A DNA stretch of 64,000 nt, from contig CBDCIT010000018.1 of assembly GCA_965217615.1 (NCBI GenBank), forward strand, positions 62,001 to 126,000. Reading direction: 5' to 3'. Within the stretch, counting starts at the first letter, position 1; each line of letters starts with the position of its first letter. The notes under the pieces were generated by a model. The model did no database searches, was not told the DNA's origin, and was given only the letters and a program-made list of their open reading frames with translations. Made by a program: the position numbers and the translations under genes. This DNA comes from CAVOAK01 sp965217615. Its GTDB lineage: Bacteria; Pseudomonadota; Alphaproteobacteria; UBA8366; CAVOAK01. This document shows, one piece after another, positions 35,531-44,607 of the stretch.

Positions 35531-36927
35531 GGCTGTGTCTCGAAAGTGGTGGAAATTTGAGGATGGCGTAATCTCCGGGTGACAAGACAACCACCCAACC
35601 GGCGGCTAGCACCGCCAAGGAGATCACGCCATGAAGAACACTACCGAGACTTCCGCGCTTTCGCTACTGGCCAATGACGCCGGCTATGATCCGCTCGAGG
35701 ACCGGCTGCGGGAGAACATCAGATCCACGATCGAGGCCGTTTTTGAGGAGGAACTTGCGCAGTTTCTCGGGCGCTGCCGATACGGTCGAGAGGACGCGCT
35801 TCGGCAAGGGTATCGGAACGGGCACCGGGAGCGGCAACTGACGCGGGCATTCGGGACCGAGAGGGTGAGCGTGCCGCGTGCACGGATCGTTGAGGAAGAC
35901 GGTCGGGCGTCGGAATGGCGTTCGCGGGCGCTGCCGCGCTACCAGCGGCTGACCAGAAAGGCCGAGGCGCTGATCGCTTCGGTGTATCTGTCCGGAACCA
36001 ACACGCGGCGGGTGAAACGCGCGCTGTTCGGGCTCTTCCGGGGTGCTGTGAGCAAGGACGTTGTGAGCCGGGCGTGGCGCAAGGTGAAGGTCGATTGGGA
36101 CGCCTGGTGCAGCCGTGGCCTCGCGGATGAGGATATCGTTCGGCTGATCCTTGACGGCACTGTGATCAAGACCCGACTGGATCGCAAGGCCACCAACATC
36201 TCGGTTCTCGCGGCTATAGGGGTGCGCCGGGATGGCCAGAAGGTCTTGCTTTCGATCGGGAATATGGGCGGAGAAAGCCAGGCGGCGTGGCGCCAGTTCC
36301 TCGACGACCTTGATGCGCGTGGACTGAAACGGCCCGGGTTTGTCATCGTCGATGGCGCGCCGGGACTGGAGGCGGCTCTGTCGGCGCTTTGGGGCGATGA
36401 CCTTCCCGTTCAACGCTGCACCGTGCACAAGCACCGCAACCTTCTGGGTCATGCTCCCAAACACATGCATGACGAGCTGAGCGAAGATTACCGCGATATG
36501 ATCTATGCCGACACTGCCTCCGAGGTGGAAACCCGCCGCAAGGCGTTTGTCCGCAAGTGGCGGCTGAAATGCAGGGCCGTCGCGGACAGCCTCGCAGAAG
36601 CGGGGCGACAAGCTCTTTACCTTCACGCGCCTGTCCAAGAGCCAATGGAAATCAGCCCGAACGACCAACGCCATTGAGCGTCTCAACGAGGAGTTCAAGC
36701 GCCGGATCAAAACACAGACCGTGTTGCCGTGTCCCGAAACAGTGCCGATGCTCCTCTGGGCGCTCCTCGCTTCCGGCCAAATCCAGATGCGCAAAGTCGA
36801 TGGATGGGAAAACCCTCGATCAGCTAATCGCCGACGAAAACCCTTGACCGCGCGGCCTGACCGCCGCAAAACTCAGCCCGCTCGGAGAGGCGCCAAAACC
36901 AATTTCCACCACTTTCGAGACACAACC
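35531..36927 (+). mobile_element. IS256-family insertion sequence, copy 2
   Basis: The element is 1397 bp, with the same ends as copy 1 in reversed order and an 8-bp target duplication GAAGCCAG (35523-35530 and 36928-36935). It differs from copy 1 by three one-base homopolymer insertions that account exactly for the length difference, plus a few substitutions. It lies inside a DUF417 gene. Confidence 0.95.
35631..36847 (+). pseudogene. IS256-family transposase, frameshifted copy
   Basis: The first 320 or so residues match the intact copy at 350-1576. An extra G near 36603 turns the sequence at AEAGDKLFTF into AEAGRQALYL, and translation ends at 36677. The C-terminal segment with the last catalytic Glu (TTNAIERLNEEFKRR) is therefore out of frame. 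Two further extra A bases lie near 36808 and 36838. The transposase should be inactive; the element could still be moved in trans by copy 1. Confidence 0.85.
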
Positions 36928-37201
36928 GAAGCCAGGGTTCGGTTCCCAGCTCGGCAATGTGAAGATCATCGCCAATGTAGTAATGAACGTCGCGACTGCG
37001 AGCGCGCCCACCAAGGATGCCTGCAGTTGCCGACCATGGCCGGGTCGCCAGCAATACGGCTGCGGTGATCTCAATAACGCCGATCAAGTTCGAAACAGCT
37101 TGCACACTGAGGAAGTCGTAAAGCCAAAAAAGGATTGGGCTGTTCGCGACCATGGGCTCAATTGCCGCGGCCTCGAAACCGGTAAACTTCATCAACCCCA
37201 T

Positions 37202-37523
37202 CCAAAACGAGTACGAGCGCTAGCGAATAGCGAAACGAAATAGCGGCCGAATTTTCTCAAGCGTCTGGCCGACGTAGGGACTCGTCAGAGGCGTGGCAGG
37301 CAGCACACTCGCGGATTGTTCTGAAACGGGCATGGATCTCTCCAGCTGTGAAACGGTTGACGATCCCCCTGGCGGCGGTCCGCCAAGCAACGGACTCGAC
37401 GTCCGGCCTGCGAAACAAATGGGTATTATGGAATAATCGTTTCAGGAAACTAACGCGCAACACTGGTTCAAATTCACGTGAAGCCGTGTCGTTCCGCGTA
37501 ACTACACTGCGTATGGCGGAATT
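37202..37523. other. Gap with no supported gene
   Basis: About 320 bases. Short open frames on both strands lack ribosome sites and family resemblance. It may hold remains of a decayed gene, since the genes on both sides are broken. Confidence 0.35.
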
Positions 37524-37967
37524 CTACGGCGCCATGCCCTTCTCGGTGAGCTGTGCGATCGCCTCTTCGGTCTTCTCGAGGCCGTCGGCGCCCATACCAT
37601 GCAGCACGTGTGGCGCCTTGGTAAACTGGATGTCGTCATAAGGAAACGACCTTCGACGCGATTGCCCCAAGGGTCGCGGAAGTTCAGGCCTCGCTCCAAG
37701 AGTTCGACGCCAAGTTCTGCCAATGCCTCGCGAACCGAGTCCCGATCGTCGACAACGAGGCCGAAATGGCGCAGCGTGTCGGGTGCCGGGATATTGTTCT
37801 TCGTGAACTGGATAAATTGGTCGCCGAGATCGACGAAGAGGCTGACCTCGCTGCGGCCACGCAGTTCAAAGTCGAAAATTGCGCCGTAAAAATTCAAGTG
37901 CCTCGTCGAGATCGCCCACTTCCAGCACCACATGATTAATTCCAAGTGCCTTTGCTTTCCCCGTCAC
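37524..37967 (-). pseudogene. Glyoxalase/VOC-family protein, frameshifted
   Basis: GTG 37967 has AGAGGAGG 5 bases upstream. The first frame reads VTGKAKALGINHVVLEVGDL; an extra T in a T run near 37890 forces a shift to FYGAIFDFELRGRSEVSLFV and LRHFGLVVDDRDSVREALAE. A second disturbance near 37650 leads to YDDIQFTKAPHVLHGMG and the stop at 37524. Rejoined, it is a single-domain VOC protein of about 145 residues, of the kind that binds a metal and acts on small molecules. All lesions are one-base homopolymer differences. Confidence 0.75.
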
Positions 37968-38133
37968 GTCGCCCTCCTCTGTCTGGTCTCACACCCGCCG
38001 TTGTGGGAAGTCCTTGCCGCACGTATTTCATACTACAGCGAAGTGGATGCACAAAAATATGATTTAGCCGGCGCCGGGCCCGCCGATATGATTGGCTGTG
38101 CATTGTAAATTGGGGCAGCGGTCGCGGCGGATT

Positions 38134-38774
38134 ATGGCAAAATCCAAATCAAAAAAACGCCGTAAATCATCGGCCGGCCGCGGCCTCACGCACGGCGGCC
38201 ACTACGCCGGATCGCGACGGCGCCGCGACTACGCGATTACTGCCATTATTGCCACGGCGATTGTTGTTGGCGCAGGAGCATATTGGTGGAAGTCGTCCAA
38301 AGACGAGAGTGCGTTTTCTCGCGCTCGCTGCGCAGGGTAAGGCGGCCTTGTCGGAGGTGAATAGAGAGCCGTCGCGTGGTCGCACACATCTGAGGTCAGG
38401 CGAGACCCATTCATACGCCAGTCGCTTTCCAGTGTCGGGGCCCCATCACCCGATCCCGACCGAAACCGGGCTTCTACGGGCGTCCCCGCAACCGTCCGAT
38501 CCAGCTCGTTCACGCGCTTGAGCATGGCCATATCGTCATCTACTACGACAAGCTTGGCGACGATAGCCTAGAAATGCTCAGAGGGTGGGCGGGACGCTAT
38601 ACAGGTCCTTGGGACGGTGTCGTCGTCACGCCTATGCCTCGGCTCGGCGATCGCATTGAGCTCACGGCATGGACCAGACGCTTGGGTCTGGCGCGCTTCG
38701 ACCCGGCGGTAGCGGCAGCCTTCATCGATGCCTTTCGCGGACGTGGCCCAGAAACATCCAGTACGCTAGTTAGG
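38134..38774 (+). pseudogene. DUF3105-like membrane-anchored protein, frameshifted
   Basis: From ATG 38134 the product starts with a Lys/Arg-rich head, a single transmembrane helix (YAITAIIATAIVVGAGAYWW) and then breaks. The expected continuation is scattered over frames: SGPHHPIPTETG, then LEHGHIVIYYDK-like codons and AGRYTGPWDGVVVTPMPRLG with ELTAWTRRLGLARFDPAVAA. The SGPHH and H.HIVIYY blocks are the DUF3105 signature as I know it. At least two shifts are needed (near 38330 and 38510). It would have been a periplasm-facing protein of unknown role. Confidence 0.65.
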
Positions 38775-38788
38775 CGTAAGACGGACCG

Positions 38789-39621
38789 CTATTTGCCGAA
38801 CAGCTTCTTCAGTTTTGCCGCCAACTTTTTTCGGCGCCATCCTGGACGGCGCCTGCGGCGCCCTCGGCACCCGACTTCAAACCCTCGGTCGCCGTCTTCG
38901 CGGCACCGCCGACGCCACCGAGCAAGGCGTCGAGGTTGAGGCCCGCAACGCCAGCGCCGACACTTTCTTTCAGCGAGGCGATGACTTCTTCGACGACATC
39001 GCCTGGCGATGCACCGCCGTCGTCCTTGCCGATATCCGTGAGGTGAATATCCGGCAGCGGCGCGTCCAGTGTCTTACCCTTGAGGAGTGTCGCGCTGACT
39101 TTGATCTTGCCACTGCGAATGATGAGACTTTCGATGACAAGCTTCGTGCCTTCGCCCTCATCTTCGGCCTTTGATGTCGCTTCCAGCGTCGAACCAGAGT
39201 CGCCCGACGCCCCAAGATAGTTTTCTATATTCTTCTGGATCGCGTCGATGTTGCTGCCGCCGCTGCCGAGCTCGTAGGTAATCGCCGGCACGGTAACCAC
39301 GATCTCCTTGATGACGACGGTACCGCTAGTAATCGTTGCCGGATCGATAACGACGCTGACCTCGCCGAGATTAAAGGCGCTATCGGTCTTGAAGGGCGCC
39401 GGATTGCCGACCTTGAGGCCTCATAGCGTTCCTTTACCAGAGGCCGCTGAGATCTCAACGTCGGCGAGGCTCACATTCGCGCCGACAATTTCAGTGCCAA
39501 GCTTTTCGACCGCTGCTAGGACAATACCGTCGAGCGAAGAAAATACGAAGATCACCAAGACGATAATCACCGCGAAAACGGCAACAACGGCAATTCCGCC
39601 AAAGACAAACACACGCTTCAC
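38789..39621 (-). pseudogene. AsmA-like exported protein with a nonsense codon
   Basis: GTG 39621 has GGGAGG 8 bases upstream. The product opens with an N-terminal signal anchor (VFVFGGIAVVAVFAVIIVLV) and then an AsmA/DUF748-like pattern: VSLADVEISAASGKGTL, TGA at 39421-39423, then in the same frame GLKVGNPAPFKTDSAFNLGE and SGTVVIKEIVVTVPAITYEL. A CGA-to-TGA change would explain the stop. Near the end an A run is one base short; with it restored the tail reads EKKLAAKLKKLFGK and stops at 38789. Such proteins act in envelope lipid homeostasis. It converges with the DUF3105-like pseudogene. Confidence 0.7.
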
Positions 39622-39740
39622 AGAACTAGCCTCCCGGTTACGAAATTTAGTGTCAATCGCTGCGTCGCCGGACACTGATCAACATGGCTTTGCATCGCCG
39701 CTGTCGGACCTGGCGCGGCTGACGATGACGATTGCCCATA

Positions 39741-41190
39741 ACAGCCCGTTGATTAAGTCGGCGCCGTCTGATTCTCTGGTTCCCTGATTTGCAGGGGGGG
39801 GGGGGTGCCGATGGCGATGGGACGGCAGAAGGATGGTCAGGGGGACCTGATGGTGAGCTGGTCGGAGATGCCGCGCTCTCCGGGTCATGTGTTTTATGAC
39901 CGCTTGCAGTCGGTGCTGATCGAGGGCGGCTTTGACGCCTTTGCCGAGGCGAGCTGCCGGCCTTATTACGCGGCCCGGATGGGCGCGCCCTCGGTGCCGC
40001 CCGGGCGCTATTTCCGGATGCACCTGGTGGGCTACTTCGAGGGCATCGACAGCGAGCGCGGTCTGGAGTGGCGCTGCTCGGACTCGCTTTCGCTGCGGGC
40101 GTTCCTGCGACTGGGGAGCCGTGATCGGGTACCGGACCATTCCTGGCTGTCACGGAGCCGCACGCGCCTGCCCCATGAAGTCCACGCGGCGGTCTTCGAC
40201 TGGGTTCTGGTGCTGATCGCCGAGGCGGGGCTGATCAAGGGCGAGCGCATCGGCGTCGATGCCTCGACCATGGAGGCCAACGCGGCGCTGCGGAACATCG
40301 TGCGGCGCGCCAACGGCGAAGGCTACCGGGAGATGCTGGAGCGCCTGGCCCGGGAAAGCGGCGTCGAGACACCCACGGCCGAGGATCTGGCGCGTCTGGA
40401 GCGGAAGCGCAAGGGCAAGAAGCTTTCCAACACGGATTGGGTTTCGAAGAGCGACCCCGAGGCCAAGATCGCCAAGATGAAGGACGGCACGACGCATCTG
40501 GCCTACAAGCCCGAGCACGCGGTGGATCTGGACACCGGCGCGGTGGTGGCGGCCGAGCTGCACCCGGCCGATGAGGGCGACACCACGACGCTTTCCAAGA
40601 CCCTGGCGAAGGCCGAGGCAAACCTCGGGGCGGTGGATGCGGCACCGACGGCGGAGGACCCGGCCGAATGCGTCGCCGACAAAGGTTATCACTCACGGGC
40701 GGTCTTGAGGGCTCTGGACGACAGTCCCTGGAAGACCCGGATCGCGGCGCCCAAGCAGACCGGCTTTTCGCGCTGGCACGGTGATGAGGCGGCGCGGCGC
40801 GCGGTCACCAACAACCGTGCGCGGCTCAAGTCCGGGGTCGCCCGCGAGGCCTTCAAGCTGCGCGCCGAGATCGTCGAGCACTGCTTTGCCCACAACCTCG
40901 ATCGTGGCGGCATGCGACGAACCTGGCTGCGCGGGCGAGAGAATGTGCACAAGCGATACCTGCTCCACGTCGCCGGCCACAATCTATCGTTACTGATGCG
41001 CCAGCTCATCGGCGCCGGCACCCCGCGGGAGGCCGTGGCGGGCGGATATGGCGGTATTTTCGTTCTGCTCACGCCCACCGGGGCCATGCTGGTGGCACGG
41101 GGGGGGTCGCAAAGCGGCCAGTCGGCTTTCGCCGCCGCATTCTTCATCTGGGGGTGAGAGCCGGAAAAAGCCACTTAATCAACGGGCTGT
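39741..41190 (+). mobile_element. IS1182-like insertion sequence, copy 2
   Basis: The element is 1450 bp with perfect 18-bp terminal inverted repeats (ACAGCCCGTTGATTAAGT and its complement). TA on both outer sides fits a 2-bp target duplication. A run of twelve G bases (39794-39805) stands just before the transposase start, against six in copy 1. It lies upstream of the AsmA-like pseudogene and 11 bases past the end of the NTF2-like gene at 41202. Confidence 0.88.
39811..41157 (+). CDS. IS1182-like transposase, intact
   Basis: I place the start at ATG 39811; a GTG at 39805 arises from the end of the G run. The 448-residue DDE transposase has SPGHVFYDRLQSVLIEGGFD at the N terminus, GERIGVDASTMEANAALRNI holding the first catalytic Asp, a middle region with TTHLAYKPEHAVDLDTGAVV, VADKGYHSRAVLRAL with the second, and LRAEIVEHCFAHNLDRGGMR containing the Glu. 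It shares nearly all residues with the broken copy 1 and is probably the active source. Confidence 0.88.
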   Translation: MAMGRQKDGQGDLMVSWSEMPRSPGHVFYDRLQSVLIEGGFDAFAEASCRPYYAARMGAPSVPPGRYFRMHLVGYFEGIDSERGLEWRCSDSLSLRAFLRLGSRDRVPDHSWLSRSRTRLPHEVHAAVFDWVLVLIAEAGLIKGERIGVDASTMEANAALRNIVRRANGEGYREMLERLARESGVETPTAEDLARLERKRKGKKLSNTDWVSKSDPEAKIAKMKDGTTHLAYKPEHAVDLDTGAVVAAELHPADEGDTTTLSKTLAKAEANLGAVDAAPTAEDPAECVADKGYHSRAVLRALDDSPWKTRIAAPKQTGFSRWHGDEAARRAVTNNRARLKSGVAREAFKLRAEIVEHCFAHNLDRGGMRRTWLRGRENVHKRYLLHVAGHNLSLLMRQLIGAGTPREAVAGGYGGIFVLLTPTGAMLVARGGSQSGQSAFAAAFFIWG

Positions 41191-41201
41191 TAAGATATTT
41201 G

Positions 41202-41636
41202 CTATTTGGGCTTGCGTTCAAAGGCGGTCTTGATATGGCGCTGGGCAATGTGCCAGCCGTCATCGAGGCGCACCAGTTTGTCGTGCAGCTCGTTGATGTA
41301 ATCTGGCCCTTCGTGTGGCGCCGATCCATCCTCGGCCAGATCACCCTTGTGAGTGTAGATCGTCACGTAGGAAAGCGATTCCGCATGTGCCTCGTCGATA
41401 ACTTTGACGACTGTGTTTGTAATCAGATGGCGGATGTGGACCGTGGATAATGCCGAATTAAGGTCATTCAACATGTTCTCGCGACCACTGACTGTCCATT
41501 CGCGCCAACGCCATTCAACGTCGGGTGCAAAAACCTGCGCGCCCTCATCGAATTCTCCGTGATCCACGTGGTTGTAGTAACTGGCAAGCAGATGCTTGCA
41601 CTCCCATTGAATTGCTCGTTCCTGTGCTTGATCCAT
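41202..41636 (-). CDS. NTF2-like (SnoaL-type) protein, paralogue 3
   Basis: The 144-residue protein has the cone-fold blocks VDHGEFDEGAQVFAPDVEWR, IRHLITNTVVKVIDEAHAES and LVRLDDGWHIAQRHIKTAF. It resembles the protein at 34541-35041 along its whole length. The IS1182-like copy ends 11 bases beyond its stop, so its coding part is intact. Function is unknown. Confidence 0.77.
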   Translation of the reverse strand: MDQAQERAIQWECKHLLASYYNHVDHGEFDEGAQVFAPDVEWRWREWTVSGRENMLNDLNSALSTVHIRHLITNTVVKVIDEAHAESLSYVTIYTHKGDLAEDGSAPHEGPDYINELHDKLVRLDDGWHIAQRHIKTAFERKPK

Positions 41637-41898
41637 ACTGGCTGCTCCAATTTCGTTTGGTCGCGGTAATTAACGCCGATGCTCTGGTTGTTGTCTCACT
41701 CTAATAGCGGTCAGCTCCAAACTTTGAAAGATGTGCTCTAGACATCTGCGTGATGCCAACTCGTCCGTAATCCATGGAGTGCCCAACCGCGATATGTTTC
41801 ACACGGCCCCGCAGGTGCAATGCTGATCGACTTCTAGGGCGGCACACGCTAGGTAAAACATGAGATCGAGCTAGGTATTACGCAGTTGGAGGAAGCGA

Positions 41899-42828
41899 AT
41901 GGAGTATCGGCGCATCGGCCGCTCCGGACTCAAGGCGTCTGTGATCGGTCTCGGCTGCAACAATTTCGGCCTTCGCATCGACTATAAAGCCTCCCGGCTG
42001 GTCGTTCACAAGGCACTCGACCTAGGTATCACCTTCTTCGACACGGCTGATCGATATGGCAAAGGGGGACTGTCGGAAGAATTTCTCGGCAAGGCGCTCG
42101 GCGCGCGGCGAAAGGACGTAGTCCTCGCCACCAAGTTCGGTAACCCGATGGGCGACGTGTCATGCGCAACCACAGCGTCCCGGCGCTACATCAACGATGC
42201 GGTTGAGGCCAGTCTCAGGCGTCTCGGCACGGATTGGATTGACCTTTATCAATTGCACCGCCCCAATCCACAGACGCCGATCGAAGAGACACTTGAGGCG
42301 CTAAGCGACCTCGTTCAGGCCGGCAAAATCCGCTATATCGGATGTTCGAACTTTGCCGCATGGCAACTCGTGGAGGCGCACTGGATGGCGCGCTCCCGCA
42401 ATCTCACTGCCTTTATTTCGGCGCAAAACCGGTACAGTCTGTTGGATCGCGACCTGGAGCGCGAAGTCGTGCCGGCGGCCGTGCAGCACGGCATCGGCGT
42501 AATTCCCTATTCGCCGTTGGAAGATGGCTTTCTGACTGGCAAATATAAGCGCGGCAAACGGCCAGCCAAAGGCACCAGGCTCGCCGTTTGGGACGCGGTG
42601 AGGGAAGCCGTGCTTACCGATGCCAAATTCGACAAACTGGTGATGTTGGAAAAATTCGCCAAAGATCGAAATCACAGTCTTGTGGAGCTTGCCCTCGGCT
42701 GGCTCGCATCGCAGCCGCATGTCGCCTCCGTAATCGTTGGCGCGACCAAACCGTCGCAGGTTGCGATGAATGCGGCCGCTGGCGATTGGCGTCTCACGCC
42801 AGCCGACCTCGAAGAACTAGACGCTTAG
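41899..42828 (+). CDS. Aldo/keto reductase, tandem copy 1
   Basis: The 309-residue TIM-barrel oxidoreductase has the AKR catalytic set: FFDTADRYGKGG (Asp and Tyr), VLATKFG (Lys) and LYQLHRPNPQTP (His). VIVGATKPSQVAMNAAAGDW near the end binds NADP phosphate. GGAGG is 6 bases before ATG 41899. It shares most residues with the next gene. Substrate unknown; its differences from copy 2 lie mainly in loops and the last 10 residues. Confidence 0.9.
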   Translation: MEYRRIGRSGLKASVIGLGCNNFGLRIDYKASRLVVHKALDLGITFFDTADRYGKGGLSEEFLGKALGARRKDVVLATKFGNPMGDVSCATTASRRYINDAVEASLRRLGTDWIDLYQLHRPNPQTPIEETLEALSDLVQAGKIRYIGCSNFAAWQLVEAHWMARSRNLTAFISAQNRYSLLDRDLEREVVPAAVQHGIGVIPYSPLEDGFLTGKYKRGKRPAKGTRLAVWDAVREAVLTDAKFDKLVMLEKFAKDRNHSLVELALGWLASQPHVASVIVGATKPSQVAMNAAAGDWRLTPADLEELDA

Positions 42829-42946
42829 ATGGCGGCGGGATAAGGCGCGAATTGCCTCTCGATCGCAATGCAGATCGACTTCTAGGTCCGCGCACTATAG
42901 GTAGAACTTGGGAGCCAGCTACGTATTCCGCTGATGGAGGAAGCGC

Positions 42947-43891
42947 ATGGAGTACAGGCGCATCGGCGATTCCGGACTCAGAGCGTCAGTGATCGGGCTA
43001 GGCTGCAACAATTTCGGCCGCCGCATCGACTATGAAGTATCGGCGCCCGTCGTTCATAAAGCGCTCGACTTGGGAATCACATTTTTCGACACGGCCGACC
43101 GTTACGGCACCGGTGGCACATCGGAGCAATATCTGGGCAAGGCGCTTGGCGCGCGGCGCAAAGATGTGGTGCTTTCGACCAAGTACGGCAACCGGATGGG
43201 TGAGGGGCCGTATGGGATCGGCGCGTCCAGGCGCTACATCAACGATGCGGTCGACGCCAGTCTCAAGCGCCTCGGCACGGATTGGATCGATCTCTATCAG
43301 TTGCATCGCCCGGATCCGCAGACGCCGATCGAGGAGACGCTCGACGCCCTTACCGATCTCGTTCGTGCGGGCAAGCTTCGCAATATCGGATGTTCGACAT
43401 TCGCTGCATGGCAACTCGTCGATGCGCATTGGACGGCGCGCTCACGTAATTTCGCCGGATTCATTTCGGCGCAGAACCGTTACAACCTGCTGGATCGCGA
43501 CGTTGAACGCGAATTCGTGCCAGCCGCTGTGCAGCATAAGATCGGCGTTATCCCTTACCACCCGCTGAAAAACGGCCTCCTGACCGGCAAGTACAAACGC
43601 GGCAAACGGGCGCCCAAGGGCACGCGTCTTGGCGGCTCGGAGGCACTGAGCGCTGGTACGCTGACCGATGCCAATTTCGACAAGCTAGCGGTTCTGGAAG
43701 AATTCGCCGGAGAGCGAAACCATAGCCTTGTGGATTTAGCCCTCGGCTGGCTCGCATCGCAGCCGCACGTCTCGAGCGTAATCGCTGGCGCCACCAAGCC
43801 CTCGCAGGTTGAGGAAAATGCGGCTGCAGGCGAATGGCGCTTATCGCCAGCCGATCTTGAGGAATTGGATTCTCAGCTAACTGCGGATTAG
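42947..43891 (+). CDS. Aldo/keto reductase, tandem copy 2
   Basis: The 314-residue protein repeats the features of copy 1: FFDTADRYGTGG, VLSTKYG, LYQLHRPDPQTP and VIAGATKPSQVEENAAAGEW. The start has the same GGAGGAAGCGC leader. Loop changes such as EGPYGIGASRRY for DVSCATTASRRY, and YHPLKNG for YSPLEDG, border the substrate pocket, so the two copies may prefer different carbonyls. It converges with msrA. Confidence 0.9.
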   Translation: MEYRRIGDSGLRASVIGLGCNNFGRRIDYEVSAPVVHKALDLGITFFDTADRYGTGGTSEQYLGKALGARRKDVVLSTKYGNRMGEGPYGIGASRRYINDAVDASLKRLGTDWIDLYQLHRPDPQTPIEETLDALTDLVRAGKLRNIGCSTFAAWQLVDAHWTARSRNFAGFISAQNRYNLLDRDVEREFVPAAVQHKIGVIPYHPLKNGLLTGKYKRGKRAPKGTRLGGSEALSAGTLTDANFDKLAVLEEFAGERNHSLVDLALGWLASQPHVSSVIAGATKPSQVEENAAAGEWRLSPADLEELDSQLTAD

Positions 43892-43903
43892 GCCGTCAAT
43901 GGC

Positions 43904-44371
43904 CTAGCGCCCGTGCACGAGCCGGCGTTTCTCAAAATACTGCTGGTGGTAGTCCTCGGCTAGCCAATAGCGGCCGAGCGCTGCGACTTCAGTTACGACA
44001 GGCCGGGACATGCTGGCGGACGCCTCAAGCCGCGCTTTCGAGGCGCGTGCCGCCTCCTCCTGCTCGGGGTTGGTGGAGAAAATCGCGGAACGGTACTGCG
44101 TTCCGACATCAGGGCCCTGGCGGTTGAGCGTTGTCGGGTCGTGACACTCCCAAAATGTTTCCAGGAGATCATCGTAAGACACCTCGCCGGGGTCATATTC
44201 GACCTCGACGACCTCGGCATGTCCCGTGGTGCCCGAACACACGTCCTCGTATGTCGGATTATCCGCGGTACCGCCGGCGTAGCCGACAGACGTCGTCTTA
44301 ACGCCCTTGATCCTGCGAAACGCCGCCTCTACGCCCCAAAAACAGCCCGCGCCAAACACCGCCTTTTCCAT
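43904..44371 (-). CDS. msrA: Peptide methionine (S)-S-oxide reductase
   Basis: I start at ATG 44371 so that the conserved MEKAVFGAGCFWGVEAAFR begins the 155-residue protein; the catalytic Cys is in GCFWG. HAEVVEVEYDP, FWECHDPTTLNRQGPDVGTQ and YRSAIFS follow as in all MsrA enzymes. The resolving cysteines of the C-terminal tail are absent, so it is a one-Cys form that needs another reductant. It repairs oxidised methionine in the cytosol. Confidence 0.93.
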   Translation of the reverse strand: MEKAVFGAGCFWGVEAAFRRIKGVKTTSVGYAGGTADNPTYEDVCSGTTGHAEVVEVEYDPGEVSYDDLLETFWECHDPTTLNRQGPDVGTQYRSAIFSTNPEQEEAARASKARLEASASMSRPVVTEVAALGRYWLAEDYHQQYFEKRRLVHGR

Positions 44372-44607
44372 GATGCAACCTATCCTGCCAATTGCCTGAC
44401 GGACATCTCCGCCTCTCCATAACTTGATACCGCGGAGTCGATTTGGCAACGGTCGACAGTATCATCCTTTTCACACGTTCTCGGCCTGTCCAGGCAATGC
44501 GTCGGCGAAATCGGGGCGGTTCACCCCAGTCTGCCGGACGAATGGTCAATTTGCCGGGTGGATTCCGGTGTTTCCTTACCGCACGCTTCCCAACAGGGGA
44601 GGGGTAT

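Larger units (their letters stand above)
35415..37201 (-). pseudogene. DUF417 (YkgB-like) membrane protein, interrupted by IS256 and frameshifted
   Basis: The 5' part (37201 down to 36928) reads MGLMKFTGFEAAAIEPMVAN, SPILFWLYDFLSVQAVSNLI and ITAAVLLATRP, typical of the YkgB-type four-helix membrane family. Near 37030 homology moves frame to LVGALAVATFITTLAMIFTL and PSWEPNPGF. The IS256 copy 2 follows. Beyond it the 3' part reads PGFPVLTVMPGQFLLKDVLF, and a further shift is needed to read GRAVWCLGDALKGLEAT. GAAGCCAG is duplicated at the two IS ends. The gene therefore carries an insertion and at least two one-base lesions and cannot be functional. Confidence 0.8.
41818..43900 (+). repeat. Tandem duplication of an aldo/keto reductase gene with its leader
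   Basis: Two units with a period of 1048 bases: the leader similarity begins at 41818 and at 42866 (CAATG, then GATCGACTTCTAGG in both), and the two start codons are 41899 and 42947, exactly 1048 apart. Leader, ribosome site (GGAGGAAGCG) and coding sequence are all copied, with substitutions spread throughout, so it is an older duplication. Confidence 0.85.

Noticed and set aside
3046..41190. A composite transposon bounded by the two IS1182-like copies
   Set aside because: Each copy has its own 2-bp flank (AA and TA), the outer flanks do not match, and each lies within or beside a different host gene, so the insertions look independent.
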